From Streptomyces pseudovenezuelae (lineage in GTDB: Bacteria; Actinomycetota; Actinomycetes; Streptomycetales; Streptomycetaceae): DNA of 64,000 nt. The notes beneath the pieces were generated by a model that did no database searches, was not told the DNA's origin, and saw only the letters and a list, made by a program, of their open reading frames with translations. Positions 50,885 to 58,514 of this stretch are shown here, one piece after another (within the stretch, counting starts at the first letter, position 1; each line of letters begins with the position of its first letter). The stretch spans positions 124,001-188,000 of the forward strand of contig NZ_JARXVH010000011.1 in the NCBI RefSeq assembly GCF_029892565.1. The letters run 5' to 3'. Position numbers and translations under genes: made by a program.

Positions 50885-51301
50885 ATGGTCCGGAGCAAGG
50901 CGTTCGCCTCGGCTCTCTTCGCCACGGCCGCACTGCTGGCAGCGGGCGCCGTCCCCGCCTCCGCACACTCCTCGGCCGCCGCGGTCAGCTGCTACGGCGG
51001 CGCCAAGACCCTGACGTACCACTACCAGGCGGCCGCCAAGGAGTACGGCACCTACACCACGTCCTCGCGGTGCAGCGACATCAACATGCGGCTCATCACG
51101 GACATCCCGGGGGTGTACCTGGACGCCTGTGTGGTGTTCGTCGACCACACCACCAAATGCAACAACGGCGACGCCTACACCACGCACGGTACCGAGTGGG
51201 GAACCGTCGCCACCGACGTCAAGGACGGCACCCACTTCGTCCTGCGCGTGCACGCCTATGACACCGACGCGCAGAACGTGACGTTCCAGATCGCCTACTG
51301 A
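50885..51301 (+). CDS. Small secreted protein, stand-alone copy of the lysozyme C-terminal module
   Basis: A 138-residue exported protein with a signal peptide (~1-28, 'VRSKAFASALFATAALLAAGAVPASAHS') and one module: 'SCYGGAKTLTYHYQ..AKEYGTYTTSSRCSDINMRLIT..PGVYLDACVVFVDHTTKCNNGDAYTTHGTEWGTVATDVKDGTHFVLRV' ending 'VTFQIAY'. It aligns with the last ~95 residues of the GH25 lysozyme just upstream: the same four Cys, 'SRC.DINMR', 'W.T.ATDV.DGT.F' and 'V.F.IAY/QIAF'. This looks like a tandem duplication of one domain. No catalytic motif is visible; it may bind cell wall or an inhibitor. It begins 32 bp after the lysozyme gene and is probably co-transcribed. Confidence 0.85.
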   Translation: MVRSKAFASALFATAALLAAGAVPASAHSSAAAVSCYGGAKTLTYHYQAAAKEYGTYTTSSRCSDINMRLITDIPGVYLDACVVFVDHTTKCNNGDAYTTHGTEWGTVATDVKDGTHFVLRVHAYDTDAQNVTFQIAY

Positions 51302-51337
51302 TCTCCTCTCCCCCCACCACCGTTCTCCGAAAGGACG

Positions 51338-52087
51338 ATGATGACCTCCTTCAGTCCCATGAACCGCCGGACCATGCTGCGTGGCACGCTCGCCGCCGGT
51401 GCCGGCGTCGCGTTCGGGCAGCTGCTCTTCTCGGGTGTCGCACAGGCCTATTCGTGGTCGCGCACCCTGAACGAGGGCGCCACCGGCGCCGACGTGACCG
51501 AGCTGCAGATCAGGATCGCGGGCTGGGCGGCGGACAGCGCCAGCCACAGCCGGGTCGGCGTCGACGGGGACTTCGGCCCCGGTACGGCCGCGGCCGTGAA
51601 GCGGTTCCAGACGGCGTACGGTCTCACCGCCGACGCCAGCGTCGGGCCCAACACCCAGGCGAAGCTCAACGCGCTGGAGCAGTCGGACGGTTCCACGCTC
51701 CACTTCAACTGGTCCGAGTTCGAGGACCAGGCGGCGGGCAACTTCAACGGCGGCAAGGTGAGCGCGGCGCAGGTGAAGGAGAACGTCCGCCGCTGCATGT
51801 ACAAGCTGGAGGCGCTGCGCAAGAAGCTGGGCGACAAGCCGATCACGGTCAACTCCGGCTTCCGGAGCATCGCGCACAACGCCGACATCGGCGGGGCCAG
51901 CGACAGCATGCACCTGTACGGCACCGCGGCCGACCTGGACGTACCCGGCGTGGCCACCAAGACCGTCTACCAGAAGGCGGAGACCTGCGGGTTCTCCGGC
52001 CTTGAGAGGTACACAGTCGACCACCAGCACGTCGACAGCCGGGCCGACCTCGGCCGCGACTGGTGGTGGGAGAGCGGCACGGTCTGA
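51338..52087 (+). CDS. Tat-exported zinc D-Ala-D-Ala carboxypeptidase (peptidase M15) with peptidoglycan-binding domain
   Basis: A ~249-residue exported enzyme. The twin-Arg signal 'NRRTMLRGTLAAGAGVAFGQLLFSGVAQA' (~9-37) is followed by a PG-binding domain ('LNEGATGADVTELQIRIAGW...DGDFGPGTAAAVKRFQTAYGLTADASVGPNTQAKLNALE', ~43-115) and an M15 domain with 'ITVNSGFRSIAHNADIGGASDSMHLYGTAADL' (zinc His and Asp) and 'YTVDHQHVD' (third His). The architecture is that of the S. albus G DD-peptidase. It trims D-Ala from stem peptides. It follows the small secreted gene by 36 bp and ends before a strong terminator, closing a three-gene cell-wall operon. Confidence 0.93.
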   Translation: MMTSFSPMNRRTMLRGTLAAGAGVAFGQLLFSGVAQAYSWSRTLNEGATGADVTELQIRIAGWAADSASHSRVGVDGDFGPGTAAAVKRFQTAYGLTADASVGPNTQAKLNALEQSDGSTLHFNWSEFEDQAAGNFNGGKVSAAQVKENVRRCMYKLEALRKKLGDKPITVNSGFRSIAHNADIGGASDSMHLYGTAADLDVPGVATKTVYQKAETCGFSGLERYTVDHQHVDSRADLGRDWWWESGTV

Positions 52088-52105
52088 CGCCGCTTTCGGG
52101 GGAGC

Positions 52106-52143
52106 GGAGCTCCGGGTACCGCCTCGGCGGTACCCGGAGCTCC
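52106..52143. terminator. Very strong hairpin terminator
   Basis: An 18-bp perfect inverted repeat (left arm 52106-52123, right arm 52126-52143) centred on a TC dinucleotide, so the effective loop is CTCG. It lies between the convergent M15 peptidase gene and the HTH/muralytic gene and probably stops transcription from both sides. Confidence 0.9.
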
Positions 52144-52148
52144 GGACG

Positions 52149-53261
52149 TCAGCTCTTCGCCTTCTCCTTCAACGCCGCCTCGCAGGAGGGCCAGTCGTGG
52201 AAGTCGTGCCGGGCGCTCCACAGCCGGTGGGCCGCCTTGATGTTCCACTCCGGGTCGAACGCCCGCAGCGGCGTGCCGTCGAGCTCCCGCAGGCGGGCGT
52301 CGGAGATCTGGAACACGCCCCAGTTGCGGCTGCCGTTGGTGTTGGGCAGCACCCACAGCGGGTCGAGGAACGAGGCGCAGCGGGCGATGGCCACGGCGGT
52401 GTCGGGATCCTCGACGAACACCTCACGGACCCGCTTCGCCACCTCGGCCGGCGACCAGGTCGTCATGCTCACCTTCTGCTCGTAGAGCGCCTTCTTGGTG
52501 GCGTCGTCCGCCACGCTGGTGGCCGGCAATCCCGCCAGCACCTGGAACGCGGTCAGCCGGCGCAGGGTCTCCGGCCCGAAATCCCCGTCGATGGCGAGCT
52601 TGCCCTTGGCCCGCGCCAACAGGGTCTGGACCTCGCGCACGCACTCGTCGTGCTGCCCCATGGTCACGGACTTGCACGCGCGGGAGTACAGCAGCCTGTC
52701 GCCGGCCGCGGGTGGGGTAACGCCGGTGCCGCTGTCGGGCATCCACACGAAGCCGGCCACCAGCACCACCGCGACCACGGCGGCCAGTACCGCCCACCGG
52801 GAGGACCATTTCTCGGGCACCCGGGACCGTCGCGGCTTGCCGGTCTCGTCGGGGGCGATCTCCGGCGGGGTGACATCGTCCGGTCCGGGGCTCGGGCTCG
52901 CCTGGGCGGGCCCGGCCGCAGGCTCGTCGGGCCCGGGACTCGCCTGCAAGGGCGCAGCAGGTTCGTCCGGTTCCGGTTCCGGGTCGTCCTTGACCGGCAC
53001 GGCCGGTGCGTCCCGGTCGGTGTCCGCCAGCGCCCACAGCCGGTGGAGTTCGCGAAGTTCCTCCGCGCTGGCGCCGCACACCTTGGCGAAGGCGTGCACC
53101 ACCCGATAGTCCGCGGGGACGCTGAGTCCGGAGCAGTACCGATGCAGACTGGAACCGCTGACGCCCGCCTCCTTGCCGAGGCGGTCGTAGCCCCGGCGGC
53201 TGCGGTCCTTCAGCATCCGAAGGTGGGCGGCGAACTTTTCGGCATGCGGAGAGGCAACCAC
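52149..53261 (-). CDS. HTH-domain membrane protein with extracytoplasmic peptidoglycan-binding and lysozyme-like domains
   Basis: A 370-residue protein with an unusual order of parts. Residues ~10-65 form an XRE-type HTH ('LRMLKDRSRRGYDRLGKEAGVSGSSLHRYCSGLSVP'). A Pro/Asp/Ala-rich linker (~85-140) is followed by one membrane helix ('RWAVLAAVVAVVLVAGFVWM', ~150-170). A PG-binding domain (~190-245, 'DECVREVQTLLARAKGKLAIDGDFGPETLRRLTAFQ') and a lysozyme/transglycosylase-like domain (~255-365, 'AVAIARCASFLDPLWVLPNTNGSRNWGVFQISDARLREL') complete it. The HTH would face the cytoplasm and the muralytic part the wall. GTG 53261 follows AAGGGGGG. Convergent with the wall-hydrolase operon. Confidence 0.88.
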   Translation of the reverse strand: MVASPHAEKFAAHLRMLKDRSRRGYDRLGKEAGVSGSSLHRYCSGLSVPADYRVVHAFAKVCGASAEELRELHRLWALADTDRDAPAVPVKDDPEPEPDEPAAPLQASPGPDEPAAGPAQASPSPGPDDVTPPEIAPDETGKPRRSRVPEKWSSRWAVLAAVVAVVLVAGFVWMPDSGTGVTPPAAGDRLLYSRACKSVTMGQHDECVREVQTLLARAKGKLAIDGDFGPETLRRLTAFQVLAGLPATSVADDATKKALYEQKVSMTTWSPAEVAKRVREVFVEDPDTAVAIARCASFLDPLWVLPNTNGSRNWGVFQISDARLRELDGTPLRAFDPEWNIKAAHRLWSARHDFHDWPSCEAALKEKAKS

Positions 53262-53402
53262 GCAACCCCCCTTGCTCAAGCCTCTACTGACGGGTAGAAG
53301 CTACACCTCGTGAAGGGAGTGTGTGCGTCCTTTCAGTGCCGTAACGCGACCACCAACAGCCTTTCTGTTGACAGTATTTGACAACGAGTCAGCACGAAGA
53401 CA

Positions 53403-53733
53403 TCACCCCAGGTCCAGCACCACCTTGCCGATCGCCTCCCCGGTCCGCAGCCGCTCGGCGGCCTCCGCCAACCCGTCGTTGCGGGTGCCGGGTCGCCAGG
53501 TTGGTGACGGCGGTGCCGAGGCTGATCCGCTCGGTGCTCAGGGCCGCGGCGGTCAGTGTGGTGAACACGTCCCGCCACAGCAACTGCGAGTCGGGGAACC
53601 ACACTTGATCGAACCCGAGCTCCTCGGCCCGCCGGACGGTCCGCGCCACCCGGTCGGCCCGGTCGCACGGTGGGATCCGCACCCCGATACGCAGCGGGCC
53701 GTTGTCCGTGCTCGTGTCGCCAGGAACGCTCAT
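53403..53733 (-). pseudogene. Chimeric remnant: LLM-class flavin oxidoreductase N-terminus joined to a quinone-oxidoreductase C-terminus
   Basis: ATG 53733 starts 'MSVPGDTSTDNGPLRIGVRIPPCDRADRVARTVRRAEELGFDQVWFPDSQLLWRDVFTTLTAAALSTERISLGTAVTNLATRHP', the N-terminal ~85 residues of an F420/FMN-dependent LLM-class oxidoreductase (normally ~300-340). At about 53480 this changes, in a different frame, to 'NDGLAEAAERLRTGEAIGKVVLDLG' and TGA at 53403, the typical C-terminus of a zinc-type alcohol dehydrogenase/NADPH:quinone reductase. A deletion has joined the two. The product is not expected to be active. Confidence 0.85.
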
Positions 53734-53822
53734 GGACAGGACCCTAGGGACGACCGAGCAGCCGCCAAACGCCATCGGTCCGCTGAGCGATCCGCTCGGC
53801 AGGGCCCCGACCATGGCCGTGA

Positions 53823-54683
53823 CTACGCCGATGTCCCGCCCAGCACCTGGATGATCCGTCGGGCCGCCTCCGCCATCGCCTCCCGGCCCACGCTCAGGTA
53901 CTTGCGCGAGTCGACCGCCTCGGGGTGGGCGGCGAGGAAGTCGCGGATGGCGCCGGTCATGGCGAGGTTGAGGGCGGTGCCGACGTTGACCTTGGCGATG
54001 CCGCCCGCAACCGCGGCGGTGAGTTCGTCGTCCGGCACCCCGGAGGAGCCGTGCAGGACGAGGGGGACGTCCAGGGCGGCGGAGAGGCGTTTGATCAGGG
54101 CGTGGTCGAGGGTCGCGGTGCGGGTGGTCATCGCGTGCGTGCTGCCGACGGCGACGGCGAGGGCGTCCACGCCGGAGTCGGCGACAAAGGCCCCCGCCTC
54201 CACGGGATCGGTACGGGCGCCGGGCGCGTGGGCGTCCAGCGGGGGTTCGCCGGTCTTGCCGCCGACCTGACCCAACTCGGCCTCGATCCACAGCCCTTGG
54301 GAGTGCGCCCAGTCGGCGGCGGCCCGGGTCGCGGCGAGGTTGTCGAGGTAGGGCAGTCGGGCCGCGTCGTACATCACCGAGCTGAAGCCGGCGGTCACCG
54401 CCTGGCGCAGCAGGTCGTCGCTCTGGACGTGGTCGAGGTGCAACGCGACGGGTACGGAGGCGCGTTCGGCGGCGGCGACGGCCGCGCGGGCGAGCGGGAG
54501 GAGGCGACCGTAGCGGAACTTGACGGCGTTCTCGCTGACTTGGAGGACGACGGGCGCCCGCGCGGCCTCGGCGCCGGCGATGACGGCCTCGACGTGTTCC
54601 AGCGTGATGATGTTGAAGGCGGGGACGGCGGAGTGTGCGGCGGTGGCGCGGGTGACCAGTTCGCCGGTGGTGACGAGGGGCAC
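53823..54683 (-). CDS. Class II fructose/tagatose-bisphosphate aldolase family protein
   Basis: A 286-residue zinc aldolase. The catalytic Asp and zinc His are in 'VALHLDHVQSDDLL' (~82-86), a zinc Glu is in 'WIEAELGQVGG', the next His is in 'AVAVGSTHAMT' (~183), then His in 'PLVLHGSSGVPDDELTAAVAGGIAKVNVGTAL'. The size matches GatY/KbaY tagatose-1,6-bisphosphate aldolases. With a SIS-domain gene and a DeoR regulator next to it, a galactosamine/N-acetylgalactosamine or galactitol-type pathway is more likely than glycolysis. GTG 54683 follows GGAAAGGAG. It is 34 bp downstream of the SIS gene. Confidence 0.88.
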   Translation of the reverse strand: MPLVTTGELVTRATAAHSAVPAFNIITLEHVEAVIAGAEAARAPVVLQVSENAVKFRYGRLLPLARAAVAAAERASVPVALHLDHVQSDDLLRQAVTAGFSSVMYDAARLPYLDNLAATRAAADWAHSQGLWIEAELGQVGGKTGEPPLDAHAPGARTDPVEAGAFVADSGVDALAVAVGSTHAMTTRTATLDHALIKRLSAALDVPLVLHGSSGVPDDELTAAVAGGIAKVNVGTALNLAMTGAIRDFLAAHPEAVDSRKYLSVGREAMAEAARRIIQVLGGTSA

Positions 54684-54717
54684 GGCTTCTCCTTTCCGAT
54701 CCTTTCCGAGGGCCGGG

Positions 54718-55599
54718 TCAGGGGGCGAGGATCACCGAGCGGGTGAGGTGGCGCGGGCTGTCCGGATCGAGGCCCCTGGCCGCGGCGACGGCGACCGCGA
54801 GACGCTGGGCGCGGACCAGTTCGGCGAGCGGGTCGAGGCCGCCGGCGACCCACAACCCGCCGGTGGCGCGGACCTGTTCGGCGAGTCCCTCGGGCGCTTC
54901 ACCGAGCATCCAGGTCGCGGTGCCTTGGGTGGTGATGCTGATGGGGCCGTGCCGGTACTCCATCGCGGGGTAGGCCTCGGTCCAGGCGAGGGAGGCCTCG
55001 CGCATCTTCAGTCCGGCCTCGTTGGCGAGGCCCACCGTCCAGCCGCGGCCCAGGAAGGTGAACTGCGTGCAGGCGAGCAGCCCGTCGGGCAGCGGTGTCT
55101 CCAGCGCGGTGCGTGCGTCGGCGACGGCGGTGTCGGGGTGCAGGCCGAGGTGGGCGCGGAGCAGGGTCAGCGCGGTGGTCGCGAACCGGGTCTGCACGAC
55201 GGAGCGTTCGTCCGCGAAGTCGAGGACCACGACGTCGTCGGCGGTCGTCATGACCGGTGTGTGCGGGTCGGCGGTGATCGCGGTGGTGCGGGTGCGGCCC
55301 GTCAACTCGCCCAGGAGTTCCAGGACTTCGGTGGTCGTGCCCGATCGGGTGAGGGCGACGACACGGTCGTACGAGCGCCCGTGCGGGTACTCGGAGGCGG
55401 CGAAGGCGTCGGTCTCGCCCTGGCCCGCGCCCTCGCGCAGGGCGGCGACGGCCTGCGCCATGAAGTACGAGGTGCCGCAGCCGACGATCGCGACCCGCTC
55501 CCCCGGCGCCGGCAGCACCGCGCGGTACCGGGGCGCATCCGCTGCGGCCCGGGTCCAGCACCCGGGCTGGCTGGTCAGCTCGTCCTCGACGTGGGTCAT
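54718..55599 (-). CDS. agaS: SIS-domain sugar-phosphate isomerase/deaminase (AgaS-like)
   Basis: A 293-residue protein with two SIS domains like the GlmS isomerase half: 'ERVAIVGCGTSYFMAQAVAAL', 'RVVALTRSGTTTEVLELLGEL', 'FLGRGWTVGLANEAGLKMREASLAWTEAYPAMEYRHGPISI' (with the Glu and His expected for amino-sugar isomerisation or deamination) and a C-terminal substrate loop 'DPDSPRHLTRSV'. GlmS itself would have the N-terminal glutaminase domain, absent here. With the aldolase downstream and a DeoR repressor divergent, it fits AgaS (galactosamine-6-P deaminase/isomerase). The substrate is inferred from context. Confidence 0.82.
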   Translation of the reverse strand: MTHVEDELTSQPGCWTRAAADAPRYRAVLPAPGERVAIVGCGTSYFMAQAVAALREGAGQGETDAFAASEYPHGRSYDRVVALTRSGTTTEVLELLGELTGRTRTTAITADPHTPVMTTADDVVVLDFADERSVVQTRFATTALTLLRAHLGLHPDTAVADARTALETPLPDGLLACTQFTFLGRGWTVGLANEAGLKMREASLAWTEAYPAMEYRHGPISITTQGTATWMLGEAPEGLAEQVRATGGLWVAGGLDPLAELVRAQRLAVAVAAARGLDPDSPRHLTRSVILAP

Positions 55600-55758
55600 G
55601 CCCTACCCCTCCCCAGATATGACTGTTCTTGCAAGATATAGCCAGATTTCGAGCACAATCAAGCATTCGAGCGCACTCCAGGTGCGCTAGGGTCGCCGGA
55701 AGATCGGCCACCGGCCGGGGAACAGGTTGAGGAACAGGCCAGAAAACGGAGGGGCCGG
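55600..55758. promoter_or_regulatory. Divergent promoter/operator region of the aga-like cluster
   Basis: 159 bp between the divergent SIS and DeoR genes. It contains the perfect palindrome TCTTGCAAGA (55627-55636) and, 15-40 bp away, two direct TTCGAGC copies (55648 and 55667, 19 bp apart) in an A+T-rich stretch. DeoR-family repressors usually bind TTTCG-type direct or inverted repeats, so this is the expected binding site for the regulator at 55759. Confidence 0.55.
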
Positions 55759-56538
55759 ATGTCGCGCGACGCCCGCTGGAAGACGCTGCTGGAGCTGCTC
55801 GTCGAGCGGGGCCGGCTGGACGTCGAGGAGGTGGCCGTCGAGCTGGAGGTCTCGGCCGCGACGATCCGGCGCGACTTCGACCGGCTCGCCGAGCAGCAGA
55901 TGCTGGTCCGCACCCGTGGCGGCGCGGTCGTGCACGGGGTGTCGTACGAACTGCCGCTGCGCTACAAGACCGCCCGGCACGCCTCCGAGAAGCAGCGCAT
56001 CGCGAAGGCCGTCGCGGATCTCGTCGTACCCGGCGAGGCCGTCGGCCTGACCGGCGGGACGACGACCACCGAGGTGGCGCGCGCCCTGGCCGTGCGCGGC
56101 GATCTCGGCTCCGGCTCCCCCGCGCTGACCGTCGTCACCAACGCGCTCAACATCGCCAACGAGCTTGCCGTGCGCCCCCAGTTCAAGATCGTGGTGACCG
56201 GCGGGGTCGCCCGCCCGCAGTCGTACGAGTTGATCGGGCCGCTCGCCGACGGGGTGCTCGGGCAGATCACCCTCGACGTGGCGGTGCTCGGTGTGGTCGC
56301 CTTCGACGTCACGCGCGGCGCCGCCGCGCACGACGAGGCGGAGGCCGCGATCAACCGGATGCTGTGCGAGCGCGCCGAGCGCGTGGTCGTCGCCGCCGAC
56401 TCCAGCAAGCTGGGGCGGCGGGCGTTCGCCCGGATCTGCGCGGCCGAGGCGGTGGACACGCTCGTCACGGACGCGGCGGCGAGCGCGGACACGGTACGGC
56501 GGTTCGAGGAGGCCGGTATCGACGTCCTGGTCGTGTGA
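55759..56538 (+). CDS. agaR: DeoR-family repressor (AgaR-like)
   Basis: A 259-residue DeoR regulator. The HTH is 'RWKTLLELLVERGRLDVEEVAVELEVSAATIRRDFDRLAEQQMLVRTRGGAV' (~6-56), and the C-terminal sugar-phosphate domain has 'AVGLTGGTTTTEVARALAV', 'LTVVTNALNIANELAVRPQFKIVVTGGVARPQSYELIGP' and 'VVVAADSSKLGRRAF'. The 'TGGTTT.E.ARAL' and 'VTNALNIANEL' wording is that of the AgaR subgroup, which controls N-acetylgalactosamine/galactosamine use. ATG 55759 is chosen; a GTG upstream is out of register with the HTH. Divergent from agaS-like gene. Confidence 0.87.
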   Translation: MSRDARWKTLLELLVERGRLDVEEVAVELEVSAATIRRDFDRLAEQQMLVRTRGGAVVHGVSYELPLRYKTARHASEKQRIAKAVADLVVPGEAVGLTGGTTTTEVARALAVRGDLGSGSPALTVVTNALNIANELAVRPQFKIVVTGGVARPQSYELIGPLADGVLGQITLDVAVLGVVAFDVTRGAAAHDEAEAAINRMLCERAERVVVAADSSKLGRRAFARICAAEAVDTLVTDAAASADTVRRFEEAGIDVLVV

Positions 56539-56638
56539 CTGGCCACAGTCTCTTCCGGCCACCTCGATCCTCGCGCCCGCAAGACCGTTTCCACCTAGGC
56601 TGAGAGCGCACTGCGGGTCGGGGGCCAGGGAGGCGGCG

Positions 56639-58477
56639 ATGGGCGCGACGGAGAACGACCAGGACAATCCCGGGGGCGATCGCCGCTATCTGCCGATCGC
56701 CGAACACGGGCTGATCGGTGATCTGCGCAGTGTGGCCCTGGTCGGGACCGACGGCACCATCGACTGGTACTGCTGCCCGGCCTTCGACGCGCCGAGCGTC
56801 TTCGCGGCGATCCTGGACGCGGAGCGCGGCGGCTCCTTCGAGCTGGCGGCGGCCGTGCCGGCGAAGACGAAGCAGTTCTACTTCCCCGACACCAATGTCC
56901 TGATCACCCGCTTCTTCACCGAGGAGGGTGTCGGTGAGGTGCAGGACTTCATGCCGATCGACGGCGACGACGTCGACGCCGATCGGCATCGTCTGATCCG
57001 GCGGGTCGTGTGCGTACGCGGCTCCATCCCGTTTCGCGCCCGGGTCGCCCCGCGCTTCGACTACGGCTCCCGCCCGCACACCGTGCGGATGGCCGGCGAG
57101 GCGGCCGTCTTCGACACCGACGAGATCTCGCTCGCGCTGACCGCGACCGTGCCGCTGGAGGCCGACGGACTGGACGCACGGGCCGACTTCAAACTCGCCG
57201 AGGGCGAGGAGGCCGTCTTCGCGCTGGACCAGGTCGGCCGCGACGTCGAGCCGCGCCGGTGCGCGAAGGCGGAGGCCGAGGCACAGTTCGCCACGACGGT
57301 GGACTACTGGCGGCGCTGGTTGTCCGCCTCCAAGTACCGGGGCCGCTGGCGGGAGATGGTGCACCGCTCCGCCCTCACCCTGAAGCTCCTCACCTACGCG
57401 CCCACCGGCGCGATCGTGGCCGCCCCGACGACGAGCCTGCCCGAGCAGGTCGGCGGCGAGCGCAACTGGGACTACCGGTACGTGTGGGTGCGCGACGCCG
57501 CCTTCTGTGTCTACGCGCTGCTGCGGCTCGGATTCACCGGCGAGGCCGAGGCGTTCATGAAGTTCGTGACCCGGCACATCTCCCCGGGCGACGGCAAGCC
57601 GTCAGGACCGCTGCAGATCATGTACGGCATCGACGGCCGCACCGACCTGCCCGAGCTCGAACTCGACCACCTGGAAGGGCATCTGGGCTCCGCGCCGGTC
57701 CGGGTCGGCAACGCCGCCGCCGAGCAGCTCCAGCTGGACATCTACGGCGCGCTCATCGACTCGATCTACCTCTACGACAAGTGGGCCAAGCCCGTCTCCA
57801 GCGCCCAGTGGGACGACGTGTGCGCGCTGGTGGACTGGGTGTGCGACAACTGGGACCAGCCCGACGAGGGCATCTGGGAGACCCGCGGCGGCCGCAAGAA
57901 CTTCCTGTACTCGCGGCTGATGTGCTGGGTGGCGATCGAGCGGGCCATCCGCATGGCCAACCGCCGCGGCCTGCCCGCAGATCTGCTGCGCTGGCGCGAC
58001 TGCCGGGACGCGATCTACCGGCGGATCATGAGCAAGGGCTGGTCCGAGTCCCGCCAGGCCTTCGTGCAGTACGAGGGCAGCGAGGTGCTGGACGCGTCCG
58101 TCCTGATGATGCCGCTGACGAAGTTCATCGCGCCCACGGACCCCAAGTGGCTGTCCACGCTGGACGCCCTCACCCACGACCTGGTCTCGGACTCCCTGGT
58201 CTACCGCTACGACCCGCTGGCCAGCCCCGACGGGCTGCGCGGCGACGAAGGCACCTTCTCCATATGCTCGTTCTGGTACGTCGAGGCCATGGTCCACGCC
58301 GGCCGGATCGACGAGGCACGCCTCGCCTTCGAGAAGATGCTCACGTACGCCAACCATCTGGGCCTGTACGCCGAGGAGATCAGCCAGACCGGTGAGCAAC
58401 AGGGCAACTTCCCGCAGGCGTTCACGCATCTCGCGCTGATCAGCGCTGCGTTCAACCTGGACCGGGCCCTCGGCTGA
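56639..58477 (+). CDS. Glycoside hydrolase family 15 (glucoamylase/trehalase-like) protein
   Basis: A 612-residue cytoplasmic GH15 enzyme. The N-terminal beta-sandwich is 'RYLPIAEHGLIGDLRSVALVGTDGTIDWYCCPAFDAPSVFAAILD'. The (alpha/alpha)6 barrel has 'LPEQVGGERNWDYRYVWVRDAAFCVYALLRLG' (first catalytic region, ~285), and the acid Glu is expected in 'NWDQPDEGIWETRGG' and 'GDEGTFSICSFWYVEAM' (second, ~540). These are the hallmarks of the SCO-type GH15 proteins related to mycobacterial trehalase and glucan glucosidases; the substrate (trehalose, dextrin or similar) is not decided by sequence. ATG 56639 begins just before the conserved N-terminus. No signal peptide. Confidence 0.9.
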   Translation: MGATENDQDNPGGDRRYLPIAEHGLIGDLRSVALVGTDGTIDWYCCPAFDAPSVFAAILDAERGGSFELAAAVPAKTKQFYFPDTNVLITRFFTEEGVGEVQDFMPIDGDDVDADRHRLIRRVVCVRGSIPFRARVAPRFDYGSRPHTVRMAGEAAVFDTDEISLALTATVPLEADGLDARADFKLAEGEEAVFALDQVGRDVEPRRCAKAEAEAQFATTVDYWRRWLSASKYRGRWREMVHRSALTLKLLTYAPTGAIVAAPTTSLPEQVGGERNWDYRYVWVRDAAFCVYALLRLGFTGEAEAFMKFVTRHISPGDGKPSGPLQIMYGIDGRTDLPELELDHLEGHLGSAPVRVGNAAAEQLQLDIYGALIDSIYLYDKWAKPVSSAQWDDVCALVDWVCDNWDQPDEGIWETRGGRKNFLYSRLMCWVAIERAIRMANRRGLPADLLRWRDCRDAIYRRIMSKGWSESRQAFVQYEGSEVLDASVLMMPLTKFIAPTDPKWLSTLDALTHDLVSDSLVYRYDPLASPDGLRGDEGTFSICSFWYVEAMVHAGRIDEARLAFEKMLTYANHLGLYAEEISQTGEQQGNFPQAFTHLALISAAFNLDRALG

Positions 58478-58514
58478 GGACCCGGTCGGTTCGGCGGTCG
58501 GGGCGGGATGCCGG

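Noticed and set aside
55759..56538. Treating the GatY-like/SIS/DeoR genes as a galactitol operon
   Set aside because: No galactitol dehydrogenase or PTS genes are visible; the SIS protein and AgaR-like regulator fit amino sugars better, so only a general amino-sugar type label is used.
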